Below, piece by piece: positions 1 through 5,212 of a stretch of DNA of 5,212 nt. Each line of letters starts with the position of its first letter. The stretch's first letter is position 1. The stretch is taken from the NCBI GenBank assembly GCA_900553845.1, contig USEW01000132.1:1-5212 (forward strand), written 5' to 3'. This DNA comes from an uncultured bacterium. GTDB taxonomy: Bacteria > Cyanobacteriota > Vampirovibrionia > Gastranaerophilales > Gastranaerophilaceae. The notes under the pieces were generated by a model. That model was not told the DNA's origin. It saw nothing but the letters and a program-made list of their open reading frames with translations, and made no database searches. Position numbers and translations under genes: made by a program.

Positions 1-28
1 GGGGGGGGGGGGGGGGGGGGAAAAAAAA
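1..28. other. Poly-G/poly-A run at window edge, probable artefact
   Basis: Twenty consecutive G are followed by eight A, in DNA that is otherwise very AT-rich. A pure G run at the extreme end of a contig is typical of no-signal cycles in two-colour Illumina chemistry carried into the assembly. A real G tract cannot be excluded. The bases should not be trusted as upstream sequence of the first gene. Confidence 0.75.
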
Positions 29-32
29 TACT

Positions 33-1124
33 TTGCATAATAAAAAATTAGTGCAAAGTCAAAATTTTGTTCCATCAAAAGTTTTAAATAACAAATATTG
101 CTTACGGAAGGATGTTGGTTATTTAAATAAAAGTAAAGCGAATTTGAAAAATGATAAACTTCTTGAACTGGGAGTATTTGATAAAAATTCTCATAAGATT
201 TTTGATCAGTTAATAAATAACAATAATAAAAATATAATTAAAAGTATAAATAAAATAGATACACATTCTATTGGTTTTGGTTCACGTCTTGAACGTTCAC
301 GTAAAATAGTTAAACAACATGTTGCAGCAGCAGTTGCAGGTGGACTTATTCCGTCAGTTGCAGCATCAGCTGCTACACTTATTAGCAATGAAATAATTAT
401 GACTTCAAGAATTGGATATGAATATGGGTATCGAGATCTAAAGAAACAACTTAAAACTGTTTTTAAAGGTGCTTTTGAAGGTGGTAAAACATCAATAATG
501 ACAATTCCAATAGCTGATAAAGCATCAAGTGTTGTTGTGCAACAATTAGCACAAATAATACAAAGTTCTCTTACAACAACACTTGCTGGTTCAGTATCAA
601 AATATATTCCATTTGTCGGTTTAGCTGTTAATTCAACTATTGCTGCTTTTGCAACAGAAGATGTAGGGGATAAAATTGTAAACTATTTTGAAGCACATGC
701 AGCTTGTCCTGAGAAAGAAAGAATAAGTTATAATTCTGATTCAGATAGTAGTGATTCTGATAGTAATGTTGAAAAAGTTAAAGAAAAAGAGAAAACACGT
801 GATGAACTTATTGATGAGATTGATTGTTTAAAATATAAAACACCTGAAGAATATTTAAATGTTGCTTTAGAAATTTTTGAGAATGACTTTTATGCTAGTG
901 CTGCTTATAAAGAGGCAATAGATTATCAGAACTGTGTTAATGATGCAGAAATTTGGTATGAAGGTTGGGATATGGATTATATTCAGGCTAATACTAAGAT
1001 GGAAAATGTCATGGAATATTATCATCGTAGTAAAACAGAGTTAATTGATAAATTAAAGAAAAAGTGGGAAAATCAATGGGTTGCTCGTCTACGCTTGTTG
1101 GAAATTATTGAAAATAATAGATAA
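33..1124 (+). CDS. Hypothetical protein with DUF697/YcjF-like hydrophobic core
   Basis: This 363-residue protein is not recognised at gene level. Residues 1-85 are Asn/Lys-rich and look unstructured. Residues 97-118 form a Gly/Ala-rich hydrophobic segment (AAAVAGGLIPSVAASAATLI), and residues 165-208 form a second one containing IPFVGLAVNSTIAAFAT, followed by VGDKIVNYFE. Two such segments, with P-x-V-G in the second and a final Tyr-Phe-Glu, resemble the DUF697/YcjF-like region often attached to Era-like GTPases or found alone. No GTPase P-loop is visible. Residues 235-244 are a Ser-Asp repeat (SDSDSSDSDS). Residues 250-363 are charged, probably helical, with several Trp (WYEGWDMD, WENQW). No signal peptide is seen. 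The start is TTG with no visible ribosome site, and the frame stays open up to the G run, so the true start could be further upstream. The Met-His leader shared with the next gene supports the TTG. Membrane association is an inference. Confidence 0.7.
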   Translation: MHNKKLVQSQNFVPSKVLNNKYCLRKDVGYLNKSKANLKNDKLLELGVFDKNSHKIFDQLINNNNKNIIKSINKIDTHSIGFGSRLERSRKIVKQHVAAAVAGGLIPSVAASAATLISNEIIMTSRIGYEYGYRDLKKQLKTVFKGAFEGGKTSIMTIPIADKASSVVVQQLAQIIQSSLTTTLAGSVSKYIPFVGLAVNSTIAAFATEDVGDKIVNYFEAHAACPEKERISYNSDSDSSDSDSNVEKVKEKEKTRDELIDEIDCLKYKTPEEYLNVALEIFENDFYASAAYKEAIDYQNCVNDAEIWYEGWDMDYIQANTKMENVMEYYHRSKTELIDKLKKKWENQWVARLRLLEIIENNR

Positions 1125-1146
1125 CAAATTAAAAAGGAAATAAAAA

Positions 1147-1711
1147 ATGCATATAAACAAAGTAAATTTAAATAATAATTTTAATAAAATGCAATTTAAA
1201 CAAAATCAAGACAGTAAAAATAAATATATAAAATCAAGCCTCCATTGATAATTATAAGTTACACTAGCTATGGGCCTTATTTATTCCCAGTTTGAGTTTA
1301 ATAAATCTTATAAAGAAGTCAAGGAAGTTTTTAAACAAAAGCTTAACGATTTTAAAAATAAAAATTTTGCTAAAAAGTGTAATTTTAATCCCCATTGTAG
1401 GAACAATAGGATTGGCGTTGGCTTGTAAGTCTTTTGGATTTAAAAAGCAATTTAAAGTAGAAAAGAAAAATAATGAAAATGAAGAAAAAACAATAAAAAA
1501 AGGTCTTTTGAAAAAGGGGATTTTGAAACGATAATGTTATCATCCGTCATTACATCGGCTTCTCATTATATTTTAAAAGATATGAAAAATCGAGAAAACG
1601 CTATGGAGAAAACATTGGCTACAACAGCTATCACAATTGGAATATGGGGGAACATTCTTTTTAATTTCAGGTATAAATACTTTTAAAAATTATAAGAAAG
1701 AAAATAATTAG
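1147..1711 (+). pseudogene. Frameshifted gene for a small three-segment membrane protein
   Basis: A good ribosome site (AAGGA, 1134-1138, 8 bases before the ATG) leads into a frame that stops after 33 codons at 1246-1248, but coding-like sequence continues in other frames. In order it reads MHINKVNLNNNF..., PPLIIIS (about 1239-1259), LAMGLIYSQFEFNKSYKEVK and onward (from 1264), VILIPIVGTIGLALACKSFG (from about 1378), KGDFETIMLSSVITSASHYI and onward (from about 1516), then GTFFLISGINTFKNYKKENN ending at TAG 1709-1711. Joined, this is about 185 residues with three hydrophobic segments separated by Lys-rich stretches. Frame changes fall near 1231-1240, 1254-1262, 1372-1376 (five A), 1485-1501 (A runs) and 1646-1650 (five G). 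Dropping one G at the last site restores the longer C-terminus. The neighbouring metabolic genes show no frameshift, so decay is preferred over poor sequence quality. The alternative is a set of overlapping small ORFs. The family is unknown. Confidence 0.5.
1292..1534 (+). CDS. Longest intact segment of the broken region; possible stand-alone small membrane protein
   Basis: This is the longest uninterrupted frame in 1147-1711: 80 residues from a TTG. It has one hydrophobic segment at residues 30-47 (VILIPIVGTIGLALACKS) and then a very Lys/Glu/Asn-rich tail. No convincing ribosome site precedes the TTG. Its first 25 residues compete with a better-looking helix in another frame (FNKSYKEVKEVFKQKLNDF, from about 1300). 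Its stop overlaps an ATG at 1534 (TAATG) that opens a 50-codon frame ending at 1686. It is listed as the alternative to the pseudogene reading, which is preferred. Confidence 0.25.
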   Translation: MSLINLIKKSRKFLNKSLTILKIKILLKSVILIPIVGTIGLALACKSFGFKKQFKVEKKNNENEEKTIKKGLLKKGILKR

Positions 1712-1738
1712 TTACCGATTTTTTGAATGGTTAACTAA
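1708..1738 (-). terminator. Weak hairpin at the 3' end of aroQ
   Basis: TTAGTTACC (1708-1716) and GGTTAACTAA (1729-1738) form an inverted repeat of seven plus two pairs with one bulged base and a 12-base loop. Read on the minus strand, it spans the last codons and stop of aroQ and is followed by a T-rich stretch (TTATTTTCTTTC). The stem is AT-rich and therefore weak. It may serve as an intrinsic terminator where aroQ meets the convergent broken gene, because the two stop codons abut with no intergenic space. Confidence 0.25.
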
Positions 1739-2152
1739 AGCATAAACGGCTAAAATGTAACTATAATCTCCAAATCCTGAAATTTGTCCAATGCAGCAGG
1801 GACTCAAAAATGATTTATGGCGAAAATCTTCACGTGAATATATATTTGACATATGAACTTCAACTGTAGGGATGTTGATGGCTTTTATTGCATCGGCTAT
1901 AGCAAGACTTGTATGTGTATAAGCTCCTGCATTTATAACAATACCGTCAATTTTGCCAATTGATTCATGAAGTTTATTTATAATCTCCCCTTCAATATTA
2001 CTTTGATAAAATTCAAAACTTATTTCTTTTTTATTTGAAAATTCACTTTTAATTTTATCGTTAATATCATTTAGTGTCATATTTCCATAAATATCAGGTT
2101 CACGCTTGCCAAGCAAATTTAAATTTGGGCCGTTAATTATAAGTATATTCAT
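1712..2152 (-). CDS. aroQ: 3-dehydroquinate dehydratase, type II
   Basis: The enzyme removes water from 3-dehydroquinate to give 3-dehydroshikimate, the third step of the shikimate route to aromatic amino acids. It is cytosolic and dodecameric in the family. At 146 residues it has the usual type II length. The N-terminus carries the family motif INGPNLNLLGKREPDIYG (residues 6-23), with the flexible-lid Arg17 and catalytic Tyr22. NAGAYTHTS gives Asn74 and the catalytic His80. EVHMSNIYSREDFRH gives His100, Asn103, Arg107 and Arg111. The C-terminal ISGFGDYSYILAVYAL is also typical. All expected active-site residues are present. The ATG is preceded by AAGGAG (minus strand, 2165-2170) at 12 bases, with a promoter candidate just upstream. 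It is transcribed divergently from the leuC-type operon and converges with the broken gene. Confidence 0.96.
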   Translation of the reverse strand: MNILIINGPNLNLLGKREPDIYGNMTLNDINDKIKSEFSNKKEISFEFYQSNIEGEIINKLHESIGKIDGIVINAGAYTHTSLAIADAIKAINIPTVEVHMSNIYSREDFRHKSFLSPCCIGQISGFGDYSYILAVYALVNHSKNR

Positions 2153-2177
2153 TATTAAAGCTTTCTCCTTGAAGACG

Positions 2178-2206
2178 ATTATAACATTTTTTAAGAGAGG
2201 AGTAAA
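2178..2206 (-). promoter_or_regulatory. Candidate sigma70-type promoter for aroQ
   Basis: On the minus strand, TTTACT (2206-2201) is followed after exactly 17 bases by a perfect TATAAT (2183-2178). The TATAAT is preceded by TGT, forming an extended -10. The predicted start is near 2171, immediately before the AAGGAG ribosome site, so the leader would be only about 20 bases and leaves no room for a riboswitch. Confidence 0.6.
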
Positions 2207-2220
2207 TATTTATATTGTTG

Positions 2221-2249
2221 TTGAATGGAAGATGAAATTGTGTTATTGT
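2221..2249 (+). promoter_or_regulatory. Candidate promoter for the dehydratase/dehydrogenase operon
   Basis: TTGAAT (2221-2226) is followed by a 17-base spacer and TATTGT (2244-2249), preceded by TGT as an extended -10. The predicted start is near 2256, about 30 bases before the ATG at 2287. Each hexamer matches consensus at four of six positions. The region is AT-rich, so chance matches are possible, but spacing and position fit. Confidence 0.4.
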
Positions 2250-2286
2250 TTTTAAAGAAGAAATAAATACGAGGTTTTAAAAGAAC

Positions 2287-3555
2287 ATGGGACAAACAAT
2301 AGCCGAGAAAATAATCTCAAAACATGCAGGTTATGATGTAAAAGCAGGTGAGCTTGTAATATCAAAAGTTGACGTTGCTGCAGTACAGGATGGTACAGGG
2401 CCATTGACAGTTCAAGAGTTTAAAAAGCTTGGACGAGAAAAACTTGCAAACCCAAGCCGTACGATATTATTTATAGACCACGCTGCGCCAAGCCCGAGGA
2501 AAGAATTGTCAAATTCGCATATGGTTTTAAGAGAGTTTGCTAAAGAATATGGCGCAATATTATCTGATGTTGGTGAAGGTGTTTGTCACCAAAGACTTGT
2601 TGAAAGTTATGTTAATCCTGGTGAAATTCTTGTCGGCGCAGATTCACATACTTGCACTTCAGGTGCTTTAGGCGCATTTGCAACAGGTATGGGATCAACT
2701 GATATAGCCGTTGCAATGGCTTTGGGTAAAACCTGGTTAAAAGTTCCAAAAACCATAAAGGTGGAAGTTAATGGTAAATTTGGTTTTGGAGTGTATCCAA
2801 AAGACTTAATATTGCATTTGATTGGCGAAATAGGTGCGGATGGCGCTACTTATTGTGCTTTGGAATTTTGTGGTGATACAATTGATGCAATGGAAATGAC
2901 AGATAGATTTACTATTGCCAATATGGCCGTTGAAGCAGGAGCCAAAGCCGGATTATTTAAAACAGATGCAAAAACTTTTGAATATTTAACCTCTCGCGGT
3001 CGTGGTGATAAATTTATAGCTATTGAACCTGATAGTGATGCAGTGTATGATAGAATAATTAAAATTGATGCTTCAAAAATAAAGCCGACGGTTTCTTGTC
3101 CGCACACTGTTGATAATACAAAATTAGCAAGCGAGTTAGCCGATGTAAAAGTTGACCAGATATTTTTAGGCAGCTGCACAAACGGCCGTATTGAAGATTT
3201 ACGTATTGCTGCAAAAATACTTGAGGGGCATAAAGTTAAAGAAGGGGTTCGTTTGCTTGTGTCACCAGCTTCACGTGATGTATTTCTTCAAGCTTTAAAA
3301 GAGGGGTTGATTGAAATATTTGTAAAAGCAGGGGCGGCAATTGTGACATCCGGCTGTGGCTGTTGTGTTGGCGTGCATGCTGGAATTTTAGGCGATAATG
3401 AAGTTTGTCTATCAACACAAAACAGGAACTTTCAAGGACGTTTAGGCAATACAAAAGGGTTTATTTACCTTTGTTCACCTGCTGTTGCAGCTTATAGTGC
3501 TATATTGGGTCATATTGCATGTCCAAGTGAAATGTTTAATAAGGCTATCGGTTAA
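2287..3555 (+). CDS. leuC: Aconitase-family dehydratase large subunit (LeuC type 2 / homoaconitase-like)
   Basis: This is the iron-sulfur large subunit of a two-subunit hydro-lyase that isomerises a 2-hydroxyacid through its cis-alkene intermediate. The 422-residue length and opening GQTIAEKIISKHAG match the shorter type 2/archaeal LeuC-HacA branch rather than the roughly 465-residue type 1 LeuC. Cluster ligands are visible: Cys297 in LGSCTNGR (294-301), then Cys357 and Cys360 in SGCGCCVGVHAG, where the usual CGPC has Cys in place of Pro. GADSHTCTSGALGAFATGMGS (117-137) and VCLSTQNRNFQGRLG (373-387) are family motifs. The ATG has a GAGG site at 2271-2274. The gene is first in an operon with the small subunit 30 bases downstream. 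By family name the substrate would be 3-isopropylmalate, but the third gene looks like isocitrate dehydrogenase, so citrate/aconitate/isocitrate is the favoured substrate. Homoaconitate remains possible. The large subunit alone does not decide. Confidence 0.92.
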   Translation: MGQTIAEKIISKHAGYDVKAGELVISKVDVAAVQDGTGPLTVQEFKKLGREKLANPSRTILFIDHAAPSPRKELSNSHMVLREFAKEYGAILSDVGEGVCHQRLVESYVNPGEILVGADSHTCTSGALGAFATGMGSTDIAVAMALGKTWLKVPKTIKVEVNGKFGFGVYPKDLILHLIGEIGADGATYCALEFCGDTIDAMEMTDRFTIANMAVEAGAKAGLFKTDAKTFEYLTSRGRGDKFIAIEPDSDAVYDRIIKIDASKIKPTVSCPHTVDNTKLASELADVKVDQIFLGSCTNGRIEDLRIAAKILEGHKVKEGVRLLVSPASRDVFLQALKEGLIEIFVKAGAAIVTSGCGCCVGVHAGILGDNEVCLSTQNRNFQGRLGNTKGFIYLCSPAVAAYSAILGHIACPSEMFNKAIG

Positions 3556-3585
3556 AAAGTTAAAAGCGAGGTTAAGGAAAAAATT

Positions 3586-4086
3586 ATGATACTTGAAGGA
3601 AAAGCTTGGAAATTTGGTGATAATATATCAACAGACCACATTGCACCCGGTCGTCTATTTCACTTGAGGTCAAATTTAGAGGAATTTTCAAAACACGTGC
3701 TTGAAGATGCTGACCCGAATTTTGCAAGCCAGATGGAAAAGGGTGATTTTGTTGTTGGGGGCAACAATTTTGGACTTGGCTCAAGTCGTGAGCATGCTCC
3801 TCAGATTATTAAAATAGCTGGTGTTGGAGCTGTTTTGGCTAAATCTTTTGCAAGGATTTTTTATCGTAATTCAATAAACATTGGACTTTTATTGATTGAG
3901 TGCGATACTGATAGAATCGATGCCAATGATAAACTTGAAATTGATATTCAAAATGGTGTGGTCAAAAATATTACAAAGAACGAAGAAATAAAAATACAGC
4001 CGCTTCCACCTGTTATGATAAAGCTGTTAAATGAGGGCGGTTTAATCGAGCATATTAAAAAACACGGGGATTTTGAATTGGTATGA
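3586..4086 (+). CDS. leuD: Aconitase-family dehydratase small subunit (LeuD type 2)
   Basis: This 166-residue swivel-domain partner of the preceding large subunit completes the active site. The length fits the archaeal-type LeuD/HacB branch. Motifs are GDNISTDHIAPGR (11-23), GNNFGLGSSREHAP (59-72, with the substrate-binding Ser-Arg pair at 67-68) and FARIFYRNSINIGL (88-101). The loop that sets substrate choice in this family, YLRT in homoaconitases and YLV-type in dedicated isopropylmalate isomerases as I recall it, here reads LFHLRSN (24-30). Its Arg28 would suit a substrate with an extra carboxylate, such as aconitate, better than an isopropyl group; this is inference. The ATG follows AAGGA (3574-3578), and a GAGGTT also seen before the large-subunit gene lies at 3568-3573. 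The stop overlaps the next start (ATGA, 4083-4086), suggesting translational coupling. Confidence 0.92.
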   Translation: MILEGKAWKFGDNISTDHIAPGRLFHLRSNLEEFSKHVLEDADPNFASQMEKGDFVVGGNNFGLGSSREHAPQIIKIAGVGAVLAKSFARIFYRNSINIGLLLIECDTDRIDANDKLEIDIQNGVVKNITKNEEIKIQPLPPVMIKLLNEGGLIEHIKKHGDFELV

Positions 4087-5084
4087 AAACAGTTACATTG
4101 ATTAAAGGCGACGGTATTGGACCTGAAATTGCCGATGCTTGTTTAAAAGTGTTTGAAAAAGCAAATGTAAACATAAATTGGGATATACAACTTGCCGGTT
4201 TGGATGCTGTTAAAGAATATGGCACTCCATTGCCAAATGAGGTGATTGAAAGTATAAAGAAAAATAAAATAGCACTTAAAGCACCTTGCACAACACCAAT
4301 TGGCAAAGGGTTTAGAAGTATAAATGTTGCTTTGCGTAAAGAGCTTGATTTATATGCTTCGGTTCGTGAAGCTAAAAACTTAAACAACGTAAAAACTAGA
4401 TATGAAAATGTCGATATTACTGTTATACGTGAAAATACCGAGGATTTATACGCAGGAATTGAAAGAAAAATAGACGATAACACATGTGAGTCAATAAAAA
4501 TAATTACACGCGATGCTTCAATGCGCATTGGAAAATATGCTTTTGATTATGCTATAAAAAATAACCGCAAAAAAGTTACTGCTGTTACAAAGGCTAATAT
4601 TTGCAAGCTGACTGATGGGTTGTTTTTAGAATGTGTGAGAAATGTTGCAAAAGAATATGAAGGCAAAATAGAATATAGTGAAATTCTTGTTGATAATGCT
4701 TGTATGCAGCTTGTTATAAACCCAAATCAATTTGATGTAATGGTGCTGCCAAATTTATATGGTGATATTGTATCTGATTTAACATCAGGACTTGTTGGCG
4801 GGCTTGGTGTGGCACCGGGGGCCAATATAGGAAAAGATTATGCTGTTTTTGAAGCTGTTCACGGAAGTGCGCCTGATATTGCAGGAAAAAATATAGCTAA
4901 TCCAACAGCGCTTTTAAGAAGCGGAATTTTGATGCTTGAGTATATGGGTGAAAACGATGCAGCCAATAATATTAAAAACGCTCTATACAAAGTTTTTGAC
5001 GAAGGAAAAGTAAAAACTTCTGATTTAGGCGGAAATGCTTCAACGGACGAATTTGTTGAGGCTATTATTACAAATTTAAAATAG
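4083..5084 (+). CDS. icd: Isocitrate dehydrogenase, NAD-type (isocitrate/isopropylmalate dehydrogenase family)
   Basis: The enzyme oxidatively decarboxylates isocitrate to 2-oxoglutarate, producing NADH. At 333 residues it has the short NAD-IDH/LeuB/homoisocitrate dehydrogenase length. The start is LIKGDGIGPEIADA. Substrate-site residues read Ser79-Ile-Asn81 with Arg85 in TPIGKGFRSINVALRK, Arg95, Arg116 in RENTEDLYAGIE with Tyr123, Lys170, Asp204, and Asp228/Asp232 in NLYGDIVSDL. Ser-x-Asn is the isocitrate dehydrogenase pattern; LeuB has a Glu-containing motif here and homoisocitrate dehydrogenases usually have Ser-Pro-Ile. The cofactor motif HGSAPDIAGK (260-269), with Asp265-Ile266, indicates NAD, whereas NADP enzymes carry Lys-Tyr. 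The usual Val-Arg-Pro after Arg95 is Val-Arg-Glu, a minor deviation. The ATG overlaps the small-subunit stop, so the two are probably co-translated. The operon would then run from citrate to 2-oxoglutarate. Homoisocitrate dehydrogenase is the main alternative. Confidence 0.88.
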   Translation: MKTVTLIKGDGIGPEIADACLKVFEKANVNINWDIQLAGLDAVKEYGTPLPNEVIESIKKNKIALKAPCTTPIGKGFRSINVALRKELDLYASVREAKNLNNVKTRYENVDITVIRENTEDLYAGIERKIDDNTCESIKIITRDASMRIGKYAFDYAIKNNRKKVTAVTKANICKLTDGLFLECVRNVAKEYEGKIEYSEILVDNACMQLVINPNQFDVMVLPNLYGDIVSDLTSGLVGGLGVAPGANIGKDYAVFEAVHGSAPDIAGKNIANPTALLRSGILMLEYMGENDAANNIKNALYKVFDEGKVKTSDLGGNASTDEFVEAIITNLK

Positions 5085-5100
5085 TTTTTAAATAAATAAA

Positions 5101-5212
5101 CTAAATATAAAAAGCCGGATTTTGATTAATATCGTTAAAAAATATAATTCTTGAATTTTGAATTTGAGCTTCATTATTTTTTTTAATATAATTAAAATAG
5201 TCTTTAACAAGA
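5101..5212 (-). CDS. C-terminal end of an unidentified protein (partial)
   Basis: On the minus strand a frame is open from the window edge (first full codon at 5211) to a TAG at 5103-5101, giving 36 residues: a Lys/Asn-rich helix-like stretch (VKDYFNYIKKNNEAQIQ), then RIIFFNDINQNPAFYI at the end. The mixed composition looks more coding-like than the other frames here. The gene would converge on the dehydrogenase gene, leaving only 16 bases between stops, with no obvious terminator. The family cannot be named from this fragment. Confidence 0.45.
   Translation of the reverse strand, partial: LVKDYFNYIKKNNEAQIQNSRIIFFNDINQNPAFYI

Noticed and set aside
735..764. Short direct repeats of TCTGAT/AGTGAT type
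   Set aside because: They are in frame and encode the Ser-Asp repeat; there are no regular spacers, so this is not a CRISPR or a transposon-end repeat.
1125..1711. Insertion sequence or transposase remnant in the broken region
   Set aside because: No transposase motif, terminal inverted repeats or target duplication is visible; the pieces are hydrophobic and Lys-rich like a membrane protein.
2153..2286. T-box or leucine attenuator ahead of the leuC-type gene
   Set aside because: The gap is only 134 bases, holds two promoters, and shows no leader peptide with repeated Leu codons, no T-box sequence and no terminator hairpin.
2850..3179. Long open frame on the minus strand inside the large-subunit gene
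   Set aside because: It is a shadow of leuC: no ribosome site, no recognisable motifs, and entirely within a conserved gene. Other reverse frames at 206-388, 3236-3454, 3584-3784 and 4055-4528 are rejected for the same reason.
4083..5084. Naming the third operon gene leuB (3-isopropylmalate dehydrogenase)
   Set aside because: Its position after leuCD-like genes suggests it, but the Ser-x-Asn motif at residues 79-81 is that of isocitrate dehydrogenase and the LeuB Glu-containing motif is absent.

Overview
The window is AT-rich bacterial DNA that falls into two parts: an accessory-looking left third and a conserved metabolic right two thirds. Low base composition, many Asn/Lys/Ile codons, Shine-Dalgarno sites and tightly packed genes fit a low-GC anaerobe, probably gut-associated. 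Gastranaerophilales (Vampirovibrionia), Endomicrobia or a low-GC Firmicute are all possible; nothing here decides between them. The first 20 bases are a pure G run followed by eight A, which looks like a sequencing or assembly artefact at a contig end.

Left part (33-1711). A 363-residue protein from a TTG start has a glycine/alanine-rich hydrophobic core resembling the DUF697/YcjF-like region, a short Ser-Asp repeat and a charged, tryptophan-containing C-terminal region. It is followed by a region (1147-1711) whose coding signal hops between frames. Joined across about five frame changes, it reads as one small protein of roughly 185 residues with three membrane segments, so it is called a decayed gene. 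Both genes start with the same leader pattern, Met-His, then eight residues, then Asn-Phe.

Right part (1712-5084). aroQ (type II 3-dehydroquinate dehydratase, shikimate pathway) lies on the minus strand and diverges from a three-gene plus-strand operon. The operon encodes a LeuC-type dehydratase large subunit, a LeuD-type small subunit and an NAD-type isocitrate dehydrogenase. The last two overlap by four bases (ATGA). Although the first two genes belong to the isopropylmalate dehydratase family, the third carries isocitrate dehydrogenase residues and not LeuB residues, and the LeuD substrate loop contains an Arg. Together they more likely convert citrate through isocitrate to 2-oxoglutarate, feeding glutamate synthesis, than make leucine. 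Divergent promoter candidates for aroQ and the operon sit in the 134-base gap between them.

Right edge. A minus-strand frame enters from beyond the window and stops at 5101, the C-terminal 36 residues of an unidentified protein, converging on the dehydrogenase gene with 16 bases between.
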